From Clostridium chromiireducens (GTDB lineage: Bacteria; Bacillota; Clostridia; Clostridiales; Clostridiaceae), in assembly GCF_002029255.1 (NCBI RefSeq), contig NZ_MZGT01000003.1:62001-126000 (forward strand): DNA of 64,000 nucleotides, in the 5' to 3' direction. Position numbers and translations under genes: made by a program. The notes beneath the pieces were generated by a model. It had not been told where the DNA came from, searched no databases, and saw nothing but the letters and a program-made list of their open reading frames with translations. Shown here piece after piece: positions 1 through 9,450 of this stretch (position 1 is the first letter of the stretch; every line of letters begins with the position of its first letter).

Positions 1-1
1 A

Positions 2-1447
2 TTAGGTTTTGCTATGATGCCTTCAACTGATAATAGTCAGGTGACAGTTAGTGCTAATTTTGATTCAGGAATAACTTTAGATACTGCGAAACAAAAAAAT
101 GAAAAACTTGAAGAAATCATTAAAAATAAGTATCCAGAAGTGAAATTTTTATACTCTACAGTTAGTAAAAGTAGAACATCAATTAAGATTGAGTTGGTGG
201 ATAAAAAAGAGCGTAAAGAGAGTTCAAGACAGATAGCTGAAAAGCTTAGAGAAGATCTAAATGGAATTCCAGGAACTCAAGTTACCGTATCAGCTGCATC
301 AATGGGAGGCGGTGGAGGATCATCTAAAGATGTATCTTACAATCTTGTTGGAGATGATCGAGTAAAGCTTCAAGAATTTGCAGAGAAAATAAAGGCAGAT
401 ATGTCTAAGGATCCTAATGCAAGAGATGTAAGCAGTAATGATAAGTCTGGGTCACCAATAGTAAAAATGGATGTAGATCGTGATAAAGCTGCAGATTTAG
501 GTGTTAACAGTTCAGATGTCGCGAGTACTTTAGCAATCTTATTTAATGGTTCAACTGTAACAAAATACGATGGTGGAACCAATAGATATGACGTTAAATT
601 GTCCTTAGAAGATACTCAGCGTAAAAATCTTAACGACCTTGATGGAATTTATGTATCAGGTACGAATAATAGTCAAATCCCATTAACACAAGTAACTAAG
701 AAAGTTATTGGAACAACTTCAGCGGAATTACACAGATATAATAGACAAGCACAAATTGAAATTTCTTGTAACGTAACAGGTACATCTACGGGAACTTTCC
801 AAAATAAATATCTTGAAAAGATAAAAAGTGAACTACCAGATGGGGTTTCTCTATCTCTTGGTGGGATGAATCAGATGATGCAAAAGAGTATGGTAAGTTT
901 ACTACAATCAATAGTGCTATCAATACTTTTCTTATATTTAGTTATGGCAGCACAATTTGAAAGCTTTATTGATCCAGCAGCAATAATGTTCTCACTTCCG
1001 CTTGCTGTAATTGGAGCAATGCTTGGATTATTTGTATTTGGAAATGAAATAACTATGACTGCATTAATAGGTATAATAATGCTTATGGGTCTGGTCTCCA
1101 AGAATGGAATACTGCTTATTGATGCGGCGAAAGAAAGAATTAAAGAAGGCATGCCAAGAAATGAAGCTTTAATAGAAGCAGGGCTTGTAAGACTTCGTCC
1201 AATTGTCATGACTACTTTAGCTATGATATTTGGTATGATACCTTCAGCTGTTTCTACAAGTTCAGGTTCAGAAATGAGTGCACCAATGTCACAGGCTATA
1301 ATAGGAGGATTAATTACTGCAACAATTTTAACCTTAGTAGTTGTACCGATAGCTTATACAATATTAGATGATTTTAAAAATAAGTTTAAAAAAGTTACTA
1401 AAAAGAAACCATTAAAGGTTAATGAAGAAGTAAATACAAGTTTATAG
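2..1447 (+). CDS. RND-family efflux permease, C-terminal part (5' end outside window)
   Basis: The reading frame is open from the first bases, so the gene begins upstream; the ATG at 14 is internal. The 480 visible residues are the second half of a resistance-nodulation-division (AcrB/HAE1-type) proton-driven exporter. First comes a hydrophilic porter/docking part (about residues 1-290) with a glycine-rich stretch GGGGGSS. Then follows the second membrane block, with family motifs LYLVMAAQFESF, FSLPLAV and GLVSKNGILLID, and the typical RPIVMTT-LAMIFGMIP helices, ending in a basic tail. The TolC-like gene at 1565 follows about 115 bases later and is probably its partner. RND pumps are best known from diderm bacteria; clostridia carry them too, but how they work without an outer membrane is unclear. 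Substrate unknown. Confidence 0.93.
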   Translation, partial: LGFAMMPSTDNSQVTVSANFDSGITLDTAKQKNEKLEEIIKNKYPEVKFLYSTVSKSRTSIKIELVDKKERKESSRQIAEKLREDLNGIPGTQVTVSAASMGGGGGSSKDVSYNLVGDDRVKLQEFAEKIKADMSKDPNARDVSSNDKSGSPIVKMDVDRDKAADLGVNSSDVASTLAILFNGSTVTKYDGGTNRYDVKLSLEDTQRKNLNDLDGIYVSGTNNSQIPLTQVTKKVIGTTSAELHRYNRQAQIEISCNVTGTSTGTFQNKYLEKIKSELPDGVSLSLGGMNQMMQKSMVSLLQSIVLSILFLYLVMAAQFESFIDPAAIMFSLPLAVIGAMLGLFVFGNEITMTALIGIIMLMGLVSKNGILLIDAAKERIKEGMPRNEALIEAGLVRLRPIVMTTLAMIFGMIPSAVSTSSGSEMSAPMSQAIIGGLITATILTLVVVPIAYTILDDFKNKFKKVTKKKPLKVNEEVNTSL

Positions 1448-1462
1448 AAAGTTTAATATTTT

Positions 1463-1502
1463 AAAGAGGCTATTCTAAAATATACTTTTAGATAGTCCCT
1501 TT
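1463..1502 (+). terminator. imperfect hairpin between RND permease and TolC-like gene
   Basis: A-rich arm 1463-1480 pairs imperfectly with 1485-1502, which ends in a short T run. It could partly attenuate transcription between the pump gene and the TolC-like gene. Pairing has mismatches, so confidence is low. Confidence 0.35.
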
Positions 1503-1564
1503 AAATACTGAAAAAATTAAAAAGAATTAGTAAATTATAAGATTTAGTGAAAGGGAGATTATCC

Positions 1565-2857
1565 ATGAGAAATAATATAAATAAGTTAGTTGCTTTAGCA
1601 ATTGGAGTAAGTGTTATTAGTGGAAGTATTGTACCAGCATTTGCGGCAGATACAGCTCAAAATACAAATGCTAATGTTAGTACAGTAGCACAAGTAAATG
1701 GAAAACCAATTCTTACATTGCAGGATGCAATAAATTCAGCTATTAGTAACAGTGATAAATTAAAGCTTGATGACAAAAAAATAACTTATCAAGATAAATT
1801 TAATGATATTAATGAAAATATTGATGATGCTACAGGAGTATCAGGTGATAAAGAGGATCTTAATAGTGATACTCGTGATACCACATTAGATCAACTTAAA
1901 CAACAAAGAGATTTTGATGAAGATTCATTAATACAAAAAACTACTACTGCTTATAATAATATGGTTACAAGTCAAATGAAAATAGATAAGTCCATAAAAG
2001 GTATAGATGTAAAAACTAAGCAGCTGAATGATGCGAAATTAAAGCAAAGCTTAGGACTCACAACAGCAATTGATTTGCAAAGTACTGAGCTTCAGGTTGT
2101 AAGTCTTCAAAACTCGCTAAAAGCGAGCCAAAATGCTTTAAAAGATGCAGAATATAGTTTTAAAGTATTAACTGGTAAAGATGTAACACAATATAGTTTA
2201 CAGCAAGATATTAAATATGAGTCATTTAAAATAGATGGTTCTGTAGATGAATATTTAGATAATATAATTGATACTGAGTTAAAATATAATGAAAAATTAA
2301 CTAAGCTTAATAAGGATTATTTCAATGATAAAGACAATGAAGTATCTGAAGAGTATGTAAATGATGCAAAAAGAACGTCAGATGGGGCTAATAAACCTGT
2401 TTTAGATGCTACAGTTGATACTCTTGAAAAATATGAAAAGTATGTGAAAGATTATAATCAATATGAATCAGATGCAAGTGCTTATACAAATGCTTTATCA
2501 AGACGTCTATCATACTTAAATGCTAAATTAGGTGTTTATACAGCTGAAACAAATTTAAATGAGACTAAAAAACAATTAAAAGATACATTAAAAACATTAT
2601 ACACAAATCTTCTTGCAACAGAAGATAACATCAATTATATTAAGCAAAATATTGATCTAACAAATAAACAATTAAGTAATGCAAAACTTAAATATGATTT
2701 AGGTTTAATGACTAAATCTGATTATGATACTTTAGTAGTTAATAGTTTAGACTTAGATGTCCAATTAAGAACTGCGGTTGATGGATATAATACATTAAAA
2801 TCAGAGTTACAAAAGCCTTGGTTGCTTTCTGGAGCAAGTGGTTCGTCTAATTCATAA
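1565..2857 (+). CDS. TolC-family protein, secreted coiled-coil partner of an RND pump
   Basis: The frame is open from a GTG at 1547, but ATG 1565 is preferred: AAAGGGAGA ends about 6 bases upstream and the product then starts with a clean signal peptide (MRNNINKLVALAIGV...PAFAAD, cut after about residue 28). The mature part has two repeats typical of TolC: helix-rich segments with heptad-like spacing, the repeat-like phrase LKQSLGLTTAIDLQS, and its second-half equivalent LKYDLGLMTKSDYDT, followed by a short C-terminal YNTLKSELQKPWLL. It shares this last motif with the paralogue at 19827. In Gram-negatives TolC forms the outer-membrane duct. Here no outer membrane is expected, so it may be a cell-wall-spanning or membrane-tethered adaptor (inference). 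It follows the RND permease and belongs to the same system. Confidence 0.85.
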   Translation: MRNNINKLVALAIGVSVISGSIVPAFAADTAQNTNANVSTVAQVNGKPILTLQDAINSAISNSDKLKLDDKKITYQDKFNDINENIDDATGVSGDKEDLNSDTRDTTLDQLKQQRDFDEDSLIQKTTTAYNNMVTSQMKIDKSIKGIDVKTKQLNDAKLKQSLGLTTAIDLQSTELQVVSLQNSLKASQNALKDAEYSFKVLTGKDVTQYSLQQDIKYESFKIDGSVDEYLDNIIDTELKYNEKLTKLNKDYFNDKDNEVSEEYVNDAKRTSDGANKPVLDATVDTLEKYEKYVKDYNQYESDASAYTNALSRRLSYLNAKLGVYTAETNLNETKKQLKDTLKTLYTNLLATEDNINYIKQNIDLTNKQLSNAKLKYDLGLMTKSDYDTLVVNSLDLDVQLRTAVDGYNTLKSELQKPWLLSGASGSSNS

Positions 2858-2947
2858 GGTTTGAGCTCTTAATATATATGGTTAGAAGAAAAATTTCATT
2901 TGTTAATACAAGGCGTTTTGAACTAAGTTTTTTATGATTTGTAATAA

Positions 2948-2990
2948 AAAACCATGAATATAAGGAGGGGATTCCTATATTCATGGTTTT
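2948..2990 (+). terminator. hairpin terminator after TolC-like gene
   Basis: AAAACCATGAATATA (from 2948) is complementary to TATATTCATGGTTTT (to 2990), extended by AGG/CCT with one bulge; the right arm ends in T-rich sequence. It lies between the TolC gene and the convergent superoxide reductase gene and may serve both strands. Confidence 0.75.
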
Positions 2991-3079
2991 ATTATATATA
3001 AAGGGGAGTTTTGGTTGTATAAATATCTATAAGCTATAAATCAAAAAGATTTCAAATTAAAGCTATATAATCATAATAT

Positions 3080-3463
3080 TTAAGAGTCCTTTTCTGTCCA
3101 CAATCCATGTAAGTTACAGTATTCTCGTGCAAAAAGAACTTCTTCATCCAATTTAAAGAAAGCTTCTGGCTTTTCGCCCGGTTTTAAGAATTTTCTATAC
3201 ACATTGTTTTCAGTGTGTACTTCTATCCATTCTATATAGTGATTATCAAGCATAGGATGTTCAACTGAACCAACCTTAACTAAAACACCACCATCAACTT
3301 TCTCGATTACAGGAATATGTTTTTCTGTTGCAGCTTCAGTTGTATTTTCTACTTTAAGCTTCATTGGTTGATTGCAACACACTAATGTACCACCAGCACC
3401 ATGCACAACCTCTACAATATTACCGCAAACTTCACATTTATAAACTTGTTTTAACTCAGTCAT
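3080..3463 (-). CDS. dfx: desulfoferrodoxin (superoxide reductase)
   Basis: A 127-residue, full-length class-I superoxide reductase, a cytoplasmic enzyme of anaerobes that reduces superoxide to hydrogen peroxide using electrons from rubredoxin-like donors. The N-terminal desulforedoxin domain has the FeCys4 ligands C10, C13, C29 and C30 (YKCEVCGN...LVCCNQP). The C-terminal neelaredoxin domain has the active Fe ligands H49, H69, H75, C116 and H119 ([26 protein letters not shown]). AGGAGGT lies 7 bases before ATG. It is 21 bases downstream of the nitroreductase gene on the same strand, so the two probably form an oxidative-stress or redox operon. Confidence 0.95.
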   Translation of the reverse strand: MTELKQVYKCEVCGNIVEVVHGAGGTLVCCNQPMKLKVENTTEAATEKHIPVIEKVDGGVLVKVGSVEHPMLDNHYIEWIEVHTENNVYRKFLKPGEKPEAFFKLDEEVLFAREYCNLHGLWTEKDS

Positions 3464-3484
3464 CTTAATACCTCCTAAAATTAA

Positions 3485-4102
3485 CTATACTTCTTTAACT
3501 ATTTCTTCATAATTTTTTCTATATGCTCTTGGATAAAGAGTTTTTGTTTCGTCTAAATAACCAAGGGCAATTGTCATTACTACTGTCTTATTATCATCAA
3601 GTTCGAATTCCTTTTTAATCCCTTCAAAGTCGATCCCGCTCATAGGATGAGAGTCCACTCCAAAGGATTTGGCTGCATACATAATTGACATAGCCAATAG
3701 AGCTGCATTGCTTTCAGCAAATTTTATTTTTCTTTCATCAGATGTACCATATAAACTATACGCATAACCTTGAACGTTAGCTAACTTTTCTTCATCACCG
3801 TTGAAATTCTTAAGAAAAATATCCCATATAGGATTAGTTTTATCATAACCATTCTTATCTCCAGCAATGATTAATGTTACTGGTGCTTCAAGTACTTTTG
3901 GTTGATTACTTGATAGCCTATACAATTTTTCCTTCGCCTCTTTTGATTTAACAGCGACTATCTCCCAAGGTTGAAGATTAAAAGCTGAAGGTGCGAGTGC
4001 AGCAAGGTTTATAATATCTTTCAATAAATTATCATCCAAACTTTTTTCAGTATCAAAAAAGTTTATAGATCTTCTCTCTTCAAAAATTTCTTTTGAACTC
4101 AT
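3485..4102 (-). CDS. nitroreductase-family flavoprotein
   Basis: Nitroreductase fold protein of about 205 residues: an FMN-dependent NAD(P)H oxidoreductase of the cytoplasm, physiological substrate unknown. The N-terminal phrase ERRSINFFD is the family's FMN-phosphate binding segment (usually RRSxRxF), followed by LAALAPSAFNLQPWEIV (residues roughly 33-50), and near the C-terminus an ALGYLDE segment. The longest frame starts at a GTG at 4108, but ATG 4102 sits about 9 bases after AAAGGA and is the better start. First gene of the pair with the superoxide reductase. Length and motifs fit the family; no truncation seen. Confidence 0.88.
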   Translation of the reverse strand: MSSKEIFEERRSINFFDTEKSLDDNLLKDIINLAALAPSAFNLQPWEIVAVKSKEAKEKLYRLSSNQPKVLEAPVTLIIAGDKNGYDKTNPIWDIFLKNFNGDEEKLANVQGYAYSLYGTSDERKIKFAESNAALLAMSIMYAAKSFGVDSHPMSGIDFEGIKKEFELDDNKTVVMTIALGYLDETKTLYPRAYRKNYEEIVKEV

Positions 4103-4506
4103 AATCACACATCCTTTTCACCAATGTTTTTAACATTCTATATATAATATTAACACCTACGAAATTTAGAATAACATCTCTCGGTATTTTTATTTCTCAT
4201 TATAAATAAAGATCATATTCTAAAAATATATTTACCATAAATTAAAAGAAGTGAGAACTTTATCTTTAAAATTATTATATAGTAATTTAATTTATTAGTC
4301 AATAATAATTATTAACTAATAGGAAATGAAATAACTAAGTATTAAGGATGAGCAAATTATATTTACTTTTAAATGAATCTGAACTAGAAATGGGTAGCAT
4401 ACTTTTGGTCTTAGAATCACCAATTAAAATTCATTGGAAAGTGAATCTAACACAAACATGACTGCATGTAGAATAGCTACAAGCTTATACGAAGAGTTTA
4501 TATAAC
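4103..4506. other. non-coding stretch between LysR gene end and nitroreductase start
   Basis: About 400 bases, very AT-rich, holding the nitroreductase leader on the minus strand. A 37-codon frame from 4348 has no usable ribosome site or recognisable product. I see no RNA gene or clear repeat. Confidence 0.5.
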
Positions 4507-5364
4507 TTAGAAAAGGGATAAAAAATTTTTCCCAGCAGATGAAAGATAACCTTTTTTAGACCATATTATAGCTATTTGGGTTGATAAATCTTCATTATCA
4601 ATTTCTTTAAAAATTATATTTGAAGAGCCTATTAATTTTATTGAAGATTTTGGAACAATAGCTATTCCAAGTCCAGCGTTTGCCCAAAGCAAGGACGTCC
4701 TTGCATCATCGTTTTTGCAGAACACAGTCGGCTCAAAATTAGAATCTGAACATGCTTTAAGGATGAGTCTTTCAAATCTTCTATAAAATATTAGTGGCTT
4801 ATTTTTTAATTCTGTAATATCAATAATTTTATTATCAGTCCAACTTAAGTCTTTTACCATTGCTGCAACCATAGGTTCTTTTGGTAATAAAATTGAGTTT
4901 ATTTCAGAATTGTTGAATGGAGTTCTAACAATGGCAATTTCAATTATACCTTTAGTTAGTGATTTTAATAGTTCATATGTGTTTCCTTCATAAATTTCAA
5001 AATTTATAAATGGGTATTTGTTGTGAAATATACTTAGTCTGCTGTCTAAAAGTGATGCGCCAGATGAAGATACAGTACCGATGGATAGAGTTCCATAAGC
5101 TCCATCTTTGAAATCTGTTAATTCGTCAACTGTAGATTTTGTTAAAGATAATATCTGCTGCGCACGTTTATAAAGTATATGTCCTGCATCTGTTAGTGTA
5201 ACATTGCGGCTTCCCCTTTCAAAAAGTTTTACACCTAACTCATCTTCGAGGCTTTTTAGTTGATAACTTAAAGGAGGCTGAGCGATGTGAAGTCTTTTAG
5301 CAGCACTTGTTATTTGGCCCTCTTCTGCAATTACATAAAAATATTTTAATTGTTTAATATCCAT
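4507..5364 (-). CDS. LysR-family transcriptional regulator
   Basis: 285 residues, normal for LysR. The N-terminal winged helix-turn-helix is clear (MDIKQLKYFYVIAEEGQ, then SAAKRLHIAQPPLSYQLKSL at about residues 19-38 and LFERGSR), followed by a helix linker and a periplasmic-binding-protein-like effector domain with the usual LSIGTV start. A GGTGA site lies about 5 bases before ATG. It is divergent from the heterodimeric ABC exporter at 5502 with about 137 bases between them, so it may regulate that exporter or its own gene; the ligand is not predictable. The downstream nitroreductase/superoxide reductase pair on the same strand is a second possible target. Confidence 0.92.
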   Translation of the reverse strand: MDIKQLKYFYVIAEEGQITSAAKRLHIAQPPLSYQLKSLEDELGVKLFERGSRNVTLTDAGHILYKRAQQILSLTKSTVDELTDFKDGAYGTLSIGTVSSSGASLLDSRLSIFHNKYPFINFEIYEGNTYELLKSLTKGIIEIAIVRTPFNNSEINSILLPKEPMVAAMVKDLSWTDNKIIDITELKNKPLIFYRRFERLILKACSDSNFEPTVFCKNDDARTSLLWANAGLGIAIVPKSSIKLIGSSNIIFKEIDNEDLSTQIAIIWSKKGYLSSAGKNFLSLF

Positions 5365-5377
5365 TTTTTCACCTTCT

Positions 5378-5396
5378 CATATATAAAATATATATG
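5378..5396. promoter_or_regulatory. possible LysR operator (AT-rich inverted repeat)
   Basis: CATATAT and ATATATG are perfect inverted arms separated by 5 bases, just upstream of the LysR start and facing the ABC exporter. The sequence is so AT-rich that chance is a real alternative. Confidence 0.3.
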
Positions 5397-5501
5397 ACAC
5401 TCATATATATCATGTATTTTTTATATGTATTCATTTTTGATATAATAATAAAGGAAATTAGAAAAATATTCAACAATACACTAAAGAATGGAGGATAAAC
5501 T

Positions 5502-7235
5502 TTGAATAATTTATTTAGATTCGCAAAGCCTTATAAAAAACAAGTTATACTCGGACCTATATTTAAATTGCTTGAGGCTATTTTTGAAATATCTATACCT
5601 ACAATAATGATTCTCATAACAGATAAAGGTATAGGAACAGGAGATGTTAAATACATCTTTGAGGTAGGATTAATAATGCTTTTAATGGCAATTCTTGGAG
5701 TTGTGTCATCTTTTACCTGTCAATATTTTGCGTCAATTGCTTCACAGGGATTTGGTACAACTCTTAGAAATGAGATGTTTAAAAAGATAGGAACTTTCTC
5801 CTATAATGAGATTGATGATTTTGGAACACCATCTCTTATTAATCGTGTAACAAATGATGTAAATCAACTTCAACTTGGTCTTGCAATGCTTATAAGACTA
5901 GCTATAAGAGTTCCATTTCTTTGCATTGGTGGAATTGTAATGGCTATGTATCTTGATCTTAAATTATCTTTAATAATGTATTTATCAATACCGTTTTTTG
6001 CCTTTGCTATATATCTCATTATGAGTAAATCACTTCCTCTCTATAAAGTGGTTCAGAAAAAACTTGATAAATTAGCACTTATATTAAGAGAAAATCTATC
6101 TGGAGTTAGAGTTATAAGAGCATTTGCCAGAGTAGAAGGGGAAAAGGTGAGATTTAAAGAATCAAATGAAGAACTTGCAAGCACTGCAATTCACGTAGGA
6201 AAAATATCTGCACTTATGAATCCAGTTACAAGTATAATAATGAATTTTGCACTTATGGCAGTAATTTGGTTTGGTGGAATAAGAGTAAATGAAGGTGCAA
6301 TGACAACAGGAAAGGTTATTGCTTATATTAACTATATAAATATGGTTTTATCAGCTCTTATAGTACTAGCTAATCTTATAGTTACCTTTACTAAAGCAGC
6401 AGCTAGTGCAGCTCGTGTAAATGAAGTACTTAATACAGAGGCAAGCATTAAGTATAGTGGAAATAGCACTTTTAGTAAAAATAATGATAAAAATATGCCA
6501 ATACTTAAATTTGATAATGTATCTTTTTCTTACAAGGATTCTAAGGAAGATGCTATTACAAATATATCTTTTGAAATAAAAAGAGGACAAATGGTTGGAA
6601 TAATAGGTGGTACAGGTTCAGGAAAAACTACCTTAGTTAATTTAATTCCTAGATTATATGATACAACTAAAGGAAGTATATTAATAAATGGAATTAATGT
6701 TAAAGATTTAAATAAAAAAGAACTTGATGATAACATAGGCTTAGTTCCTCAAAAGGCTGTTTTATTCTCTGGTACTGTAGCAGAAAATATAAGATGGGGA
6801 TCTCAAAATGCGACTATGGATGAAGTTAAGAAAGCAGCTAAAATAGGAATGGCAGCTGATTTCGTGGAAAAAATGCCTGAGAAATATGATACATATATTT
6901 CTCAAGGAGGAGTTAATTTTTCTGGAGGCCAAAAACAAAGACTCACTATAGCAAGAGCTTTAGTGAAAAATCCAGAAATATTAATTATGGATGATAGTTT
7001 AAGTGCCCTTGATTATGCTACAGATGCAGCTCTTAGAGAAGCTCTTAAGGAAAATTCAGAAGGTACAACTGTAATGATGGTTACTCAAAGAATAAGCACT
7101 ATAAAAGATGCGGATTTAATAATCGTCTTAGATGATGGAAAGCTCGCAGGAGTTGGAACACATGAAGAATTGCTTAAAGAATCAGAGGTTTATAAAGAAA
7201 TATGTAGTTCTCAAATTACAAAGGAGGCTATGTAA
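5502..7235 (+). CDS. ABC exporter half-transporter with degenerate ATP site (subunit 1)
   Basis: 577 residues: an N-terminal six-helix exporter membrane domain (about 1-310) and an ATPase domain (about 340-570). Walker A is GGTGSGKTT and the signature FSGGQKQR is canonical. Walker B is LIMDDSLSALD, with Asp in place of the catalytic Glu, and the switch position reads MVTQRIST, with Gln in place of His. This combination marks the degenerate-site subunit of heterodimeric multidrug exporters of the BmrCD/LmrCD/TM287-288 type. The start is TTG at 5502, 7 bases after GGAGG, with no better ATG. Subunit 2 begins immediately after the stop. Likely substrates are amphipathic drugs or lipids, unproven. 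Confidence 0.92.
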   Translation: MNNLFRFAKPYKKQVILGPIFKLLEAIFEISIPTIMILITDKGIGTGDVKYIFEVGLIMLLMAILGVVSSFTCQYFASIASQGFGTTLRNEMFKKIGTFSYNEIDDFGTPSLINRVTNDVNQLQLGLAMLIRLAIRVPFLCIGGIVMAMYLDLKLSLIMYLSIPFFAFAIYLIMSKSLPLYKVVQKKLDKLALILRENLSGVRVIRAFARVEGEKVRFKESNEELASTAIHVGKISALMNPVTSIIMNFALMAVIWFGGIRVNEGAMTTGKVIAYINYINMVLSALIVLANLIVTFTKAAASAARVNEVLNTEASIKYSGNSTFSKNNDKNMPILKFDNVSFSYKDSKEDAITNISFEIKRGQMVGIIGGTGSGKTTLVNLIPRLYDTTKGSILINGINVKDLNKKELDDNIGLVPQKAVLFSGTVAENIRWGSQNATMDEVKKAAKIGMAADFVEKMPEKYDTYISQGGVNFSGGQKQRLTIARALVKNPEILIMDDSLSALDYATDAALREALKENSEGTTVMMVTQRISTIKDADLIIVLDDGKLAGVGTHEELLKESEVYKEICSSQITKEAM

Positions 7236-8975
7236 ATGAAAAAAAGTACATTTTCTAGATTAATAGGTTATGTTTCAAAATATAAAGGTTATATGTTTGC
7301 ATCATTAATATTTGCACTTATAAGTAATATACTTATTGCTTTTATGCCATTAATAGTCGGAAAAGCTATTGATAAAATAATTGCTGAGGGCAAAGTTGAT
7401 TTTGACGGTTTAATAAAAACAATTATAATACTTGGAATAATTTATGTAATAAGTGCCTTATTTACATGGCTATTTACCATAGTTGCCAATATTGTAGCTT
7501 ATAACACAGTAAGGGATCTTAGAAATGAAGCGTTAAGTAAGATAAGTAATCTTCCTCTAAAATATTTTGATAGACATCCTCATGGAGATATTATAAGTAG
7601 ACTTACAAATGATATGGATAATATTTCAGATGGATTATTTCAAGGTATAACACAATTTTATCCAGGTATAATTACAATATTAAGTTCACTTATTTTAATG
7701 GTAAGCTTAAGTTTTAAATTAACAGCTGTAATAGTAGTAATGACACCCTTTTGTTTCCTTATTGCTTCTTTTATTACAAAAAGATCTAATAAAATGTTTA
7801 AAGAGCAACAAAAGACTTTAGGAGAATTAAATGGATATATAGAAGAAATCATAGGAAATCAAAAGGTAGTAAGACTTTTTGGATATGAAACAAAAGCTGA
7901 GGAAAGCTTTGGAGAAATTAACGGAAGACTTTATAAATGTGGACAGCTTGCTCAGTTTTATTCATCACTTACAAATCCAGCAACAAGACTTGTTAATAAT
8001 ATTACATATATTTTAGTTGGTTTGGTTGGGGGTATACTTTCAGTTTTAAGTGGATTAAGTGTTGGTGTGATTTCGAGTTTTTTAACTTATTCAACTCAAT
8101 TTTCACAACCAATAAACAATATTACAAGTGTTGCTACTCAGCTTCAAGCAGCTCTAGCATCTTGTGAAAGAATATTTTCTGTTATAGATGAAGAGCCAGA
8201 AAAAGCTGATGATAAGGACACTGAAAATATAACTGGATGTGAAGGAAATGTTAAGTTTGAAAATGTGTCTTTTTCTTACGATAAAAAAGTGAAACTTATA
8301 GAAGATTTCAGTGTGGATATAAGGCAAGGAAGTACAGTGGCTATTGTAGGGCCTACAGGTGCTGGAAAAACTACTATGGTTAACCTGCTTATGAGATTCT
8401 ATGATTTAGATAAAGGTAAGATTACTATAGATGGCGGGGAAATAAATAATCTTAAGAGAGATAATCTTAGAAGTCAATTTGGTATGGTACTTCAAGATAC
8501 ATGGCTTTTTGAGGGGACTATAAGGGAAAACATAGCTTATGGTAAACCAAATGCTACATTAGAAGAAATTCAAAATGCAGCAAAGGCAGCATTTATTCAT
8601 AGCTTTATAAAGAGACTTCCAGATGGCTATGATACGCTTATAACTGAATCTGGAGGAAACCTTTCAGAAGGTCAGAAACAACTTTTAACTATAGCAAGAG
8701 TAATGCTTATAGATCCACCAATGCTTATATTAGATGAGGCAACAAGTAGTGTAGATACAAGAACAGAATTAAAAATACAAAGTGCTTTCCTTTCAATGAT
8801 GAAGGGACGTACAAGTTTTGTTATAGCCCATAGACTTTCAACTATAAGGGATGCAGATATAATACTTGTAATGAAGAATGGTAAAATTGTTGAAAGAGGA
8901 AATCATGATGAACTTGTAAATAAGGGTGGAATTTATACTGAACTCTATAATAGTCAGTTTAAGCATCAATTATAA
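7236..8975 (+). CDS. ABC exporter half-transporter with catalytic ATP site (subunit 2)
   Basis: 579 residues with exporter membrane domain and ATPase domain. It complements subunit 1: Walker A GPTGAGKTT, Walker B LILDEATSSVD with the catalytic Glu, and H-switch FVIAHRLST are canonical, while its signature motif is the altered LSEGQKQL. In heterodimers this altered signature faces the degenerate Walker B of the partner, so one site hydrolyses ATP and the other mainly binds it. The ATG directly follows the upstream TAA, and the ribosome site AAGGAGG lies inside the end of subunit 1, so translation is probably coupled. An inverted repeat lies about 40 bases downstream. Confidence 0.94.
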   Translation: MKKSTFSRLIGYVSKYKGYMFASLIFALISNILIAFMPLIVGKAIDKIIAEGKVDFDGLIKTIIILGIIYVISALFTWLFTIVANIVAYNTVRDLRNEALSKISNLPLKYFDRHPHGDIISRLTNDMDNISDGLFQGITQFYPGIITILSSLILMVSLSFKLTAVIVVMTPFCFLIASFITKRSNKMFKEQQKTLGELNGYIEEIIGNQKVVRLFGYETKAEESFGEINGRLYKCGQLAQFYSSLTNPATRLVNNITYILVGLVGGILSVLSGLSVGVISSFLTYSTQFSQPINNITSVATQLQAALASCERIFSVIDEEPEKADDKDTENITGCEGNVKFENVSFSYDKKVKLIEDFSVDIRQGSTVAIVGPTGAGKTTMVNLLMRFYDLDKGKITIDGGEINNLKRDNLRSQFGMVLQDTWLFEGTIRENIAYGKPNATLEEIQNAAKAAFIHSFIKRLPDGYDTLITESGGNLSEGQKQLLTIARVMLIDPPMLILDEATSSVDTRTELKIQSAFLSMMKGRTSFVIAHRLSTIRDADIILVMKNGKIVERGNHDELVNKGGIYTELYNSQFKHQL

Positions 8976-9014
8976 AAATAATAGAATTTAAAATATGTGA
9001 AATGTTTTTATTAG

Positions 9015-9053
9015 TAAGTCAACTTATTATTTATGTAATAGTAAGTTGACTTA
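9015..9053. repeat. 12-base inverted repeat (TAAGTCAACTTA / TAAGTTGACTTA)
   Basis: Arms 9015-9026 and 9042-9053 are perfectly complementary with a 15-base loop; each arm is itself nearly palindromic (TAAGT-NN-ACTTA). There is no T run, so it could be a duplicated repressor site belonging to the lost gene at 9055 as easily as an RNA hairpin ending the ABC operon. Confidence 0.55.
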
Positions 9054-9054
9054 G

Positions 9055-9198
9055 GAGGCTATAAAAACTATAGGCAATAGAGAAAAGGCATTAATATTAA
9101 TGCATGATACTTATGGAAAAGAAGAAACAGCAAAAGCTTTACCGGGAATAATAGAATATTTAAAAAAGCAAGGTTATGAATTTAAAATTATAAAATAA
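9055..9198 (+). pseudogene. remnant of a polysaccharide deacetylase, C-terminal end
   Basis: An open stretch from just after a TAG at 9052 to TAA 9196-9198 encodes about 47 residues reading ...REKALILMHDTYGKEET and LPGIIEYLKKQGYEF. This matches the last part of NodB-type polysaccharide or peptidoglycan deacetylases, where LMHDT is a conserved motif. Everything upstream of the catalytic core is missing, so it cannot be active. It sits between the ABC exporter and the tRNA pair. Confidence 0.65.
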
Positions 9199-9330
9199 TT
9201 AAAGAAATTATAATAAAAAAGATTAATAATAATAACTCCAATGAAACACAATATGTTACTTATTTAGGTAATTTATCACATGAGCCTAACTTATACGTTA
9301 TCTATCTATAAAAAGAAAGTATGTATATTA

Positions 9331-9359
9331 TTGACAAATAAAAATATGTATTTTATAAT
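9331..9359 (+). promoter_or_regulatory. consensus sigma-A promoter for the tRNA pair
   Basis: TTGACA at 9331-9336 and TATAAT at 9354-9359 are both perfect consensus with a 17-base spacer. It lies about 90 bases upstream of tRNA-His in the same orientation. Confidence 0.85.
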
Positions 9360-9450
9360 AAACAGGCAAATGAATTTAATAACATATATTTTAGTAATAT
9401 TTACTTTTTAAATTTGGAAAGTGAATTTATATTATTAAATATATTATTAT

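Noticed and set aside
4348-4461. 37-codon open frame in the gap before the LysR gene
   Set aside because: No properly placed ribosome site and no recognisable product.
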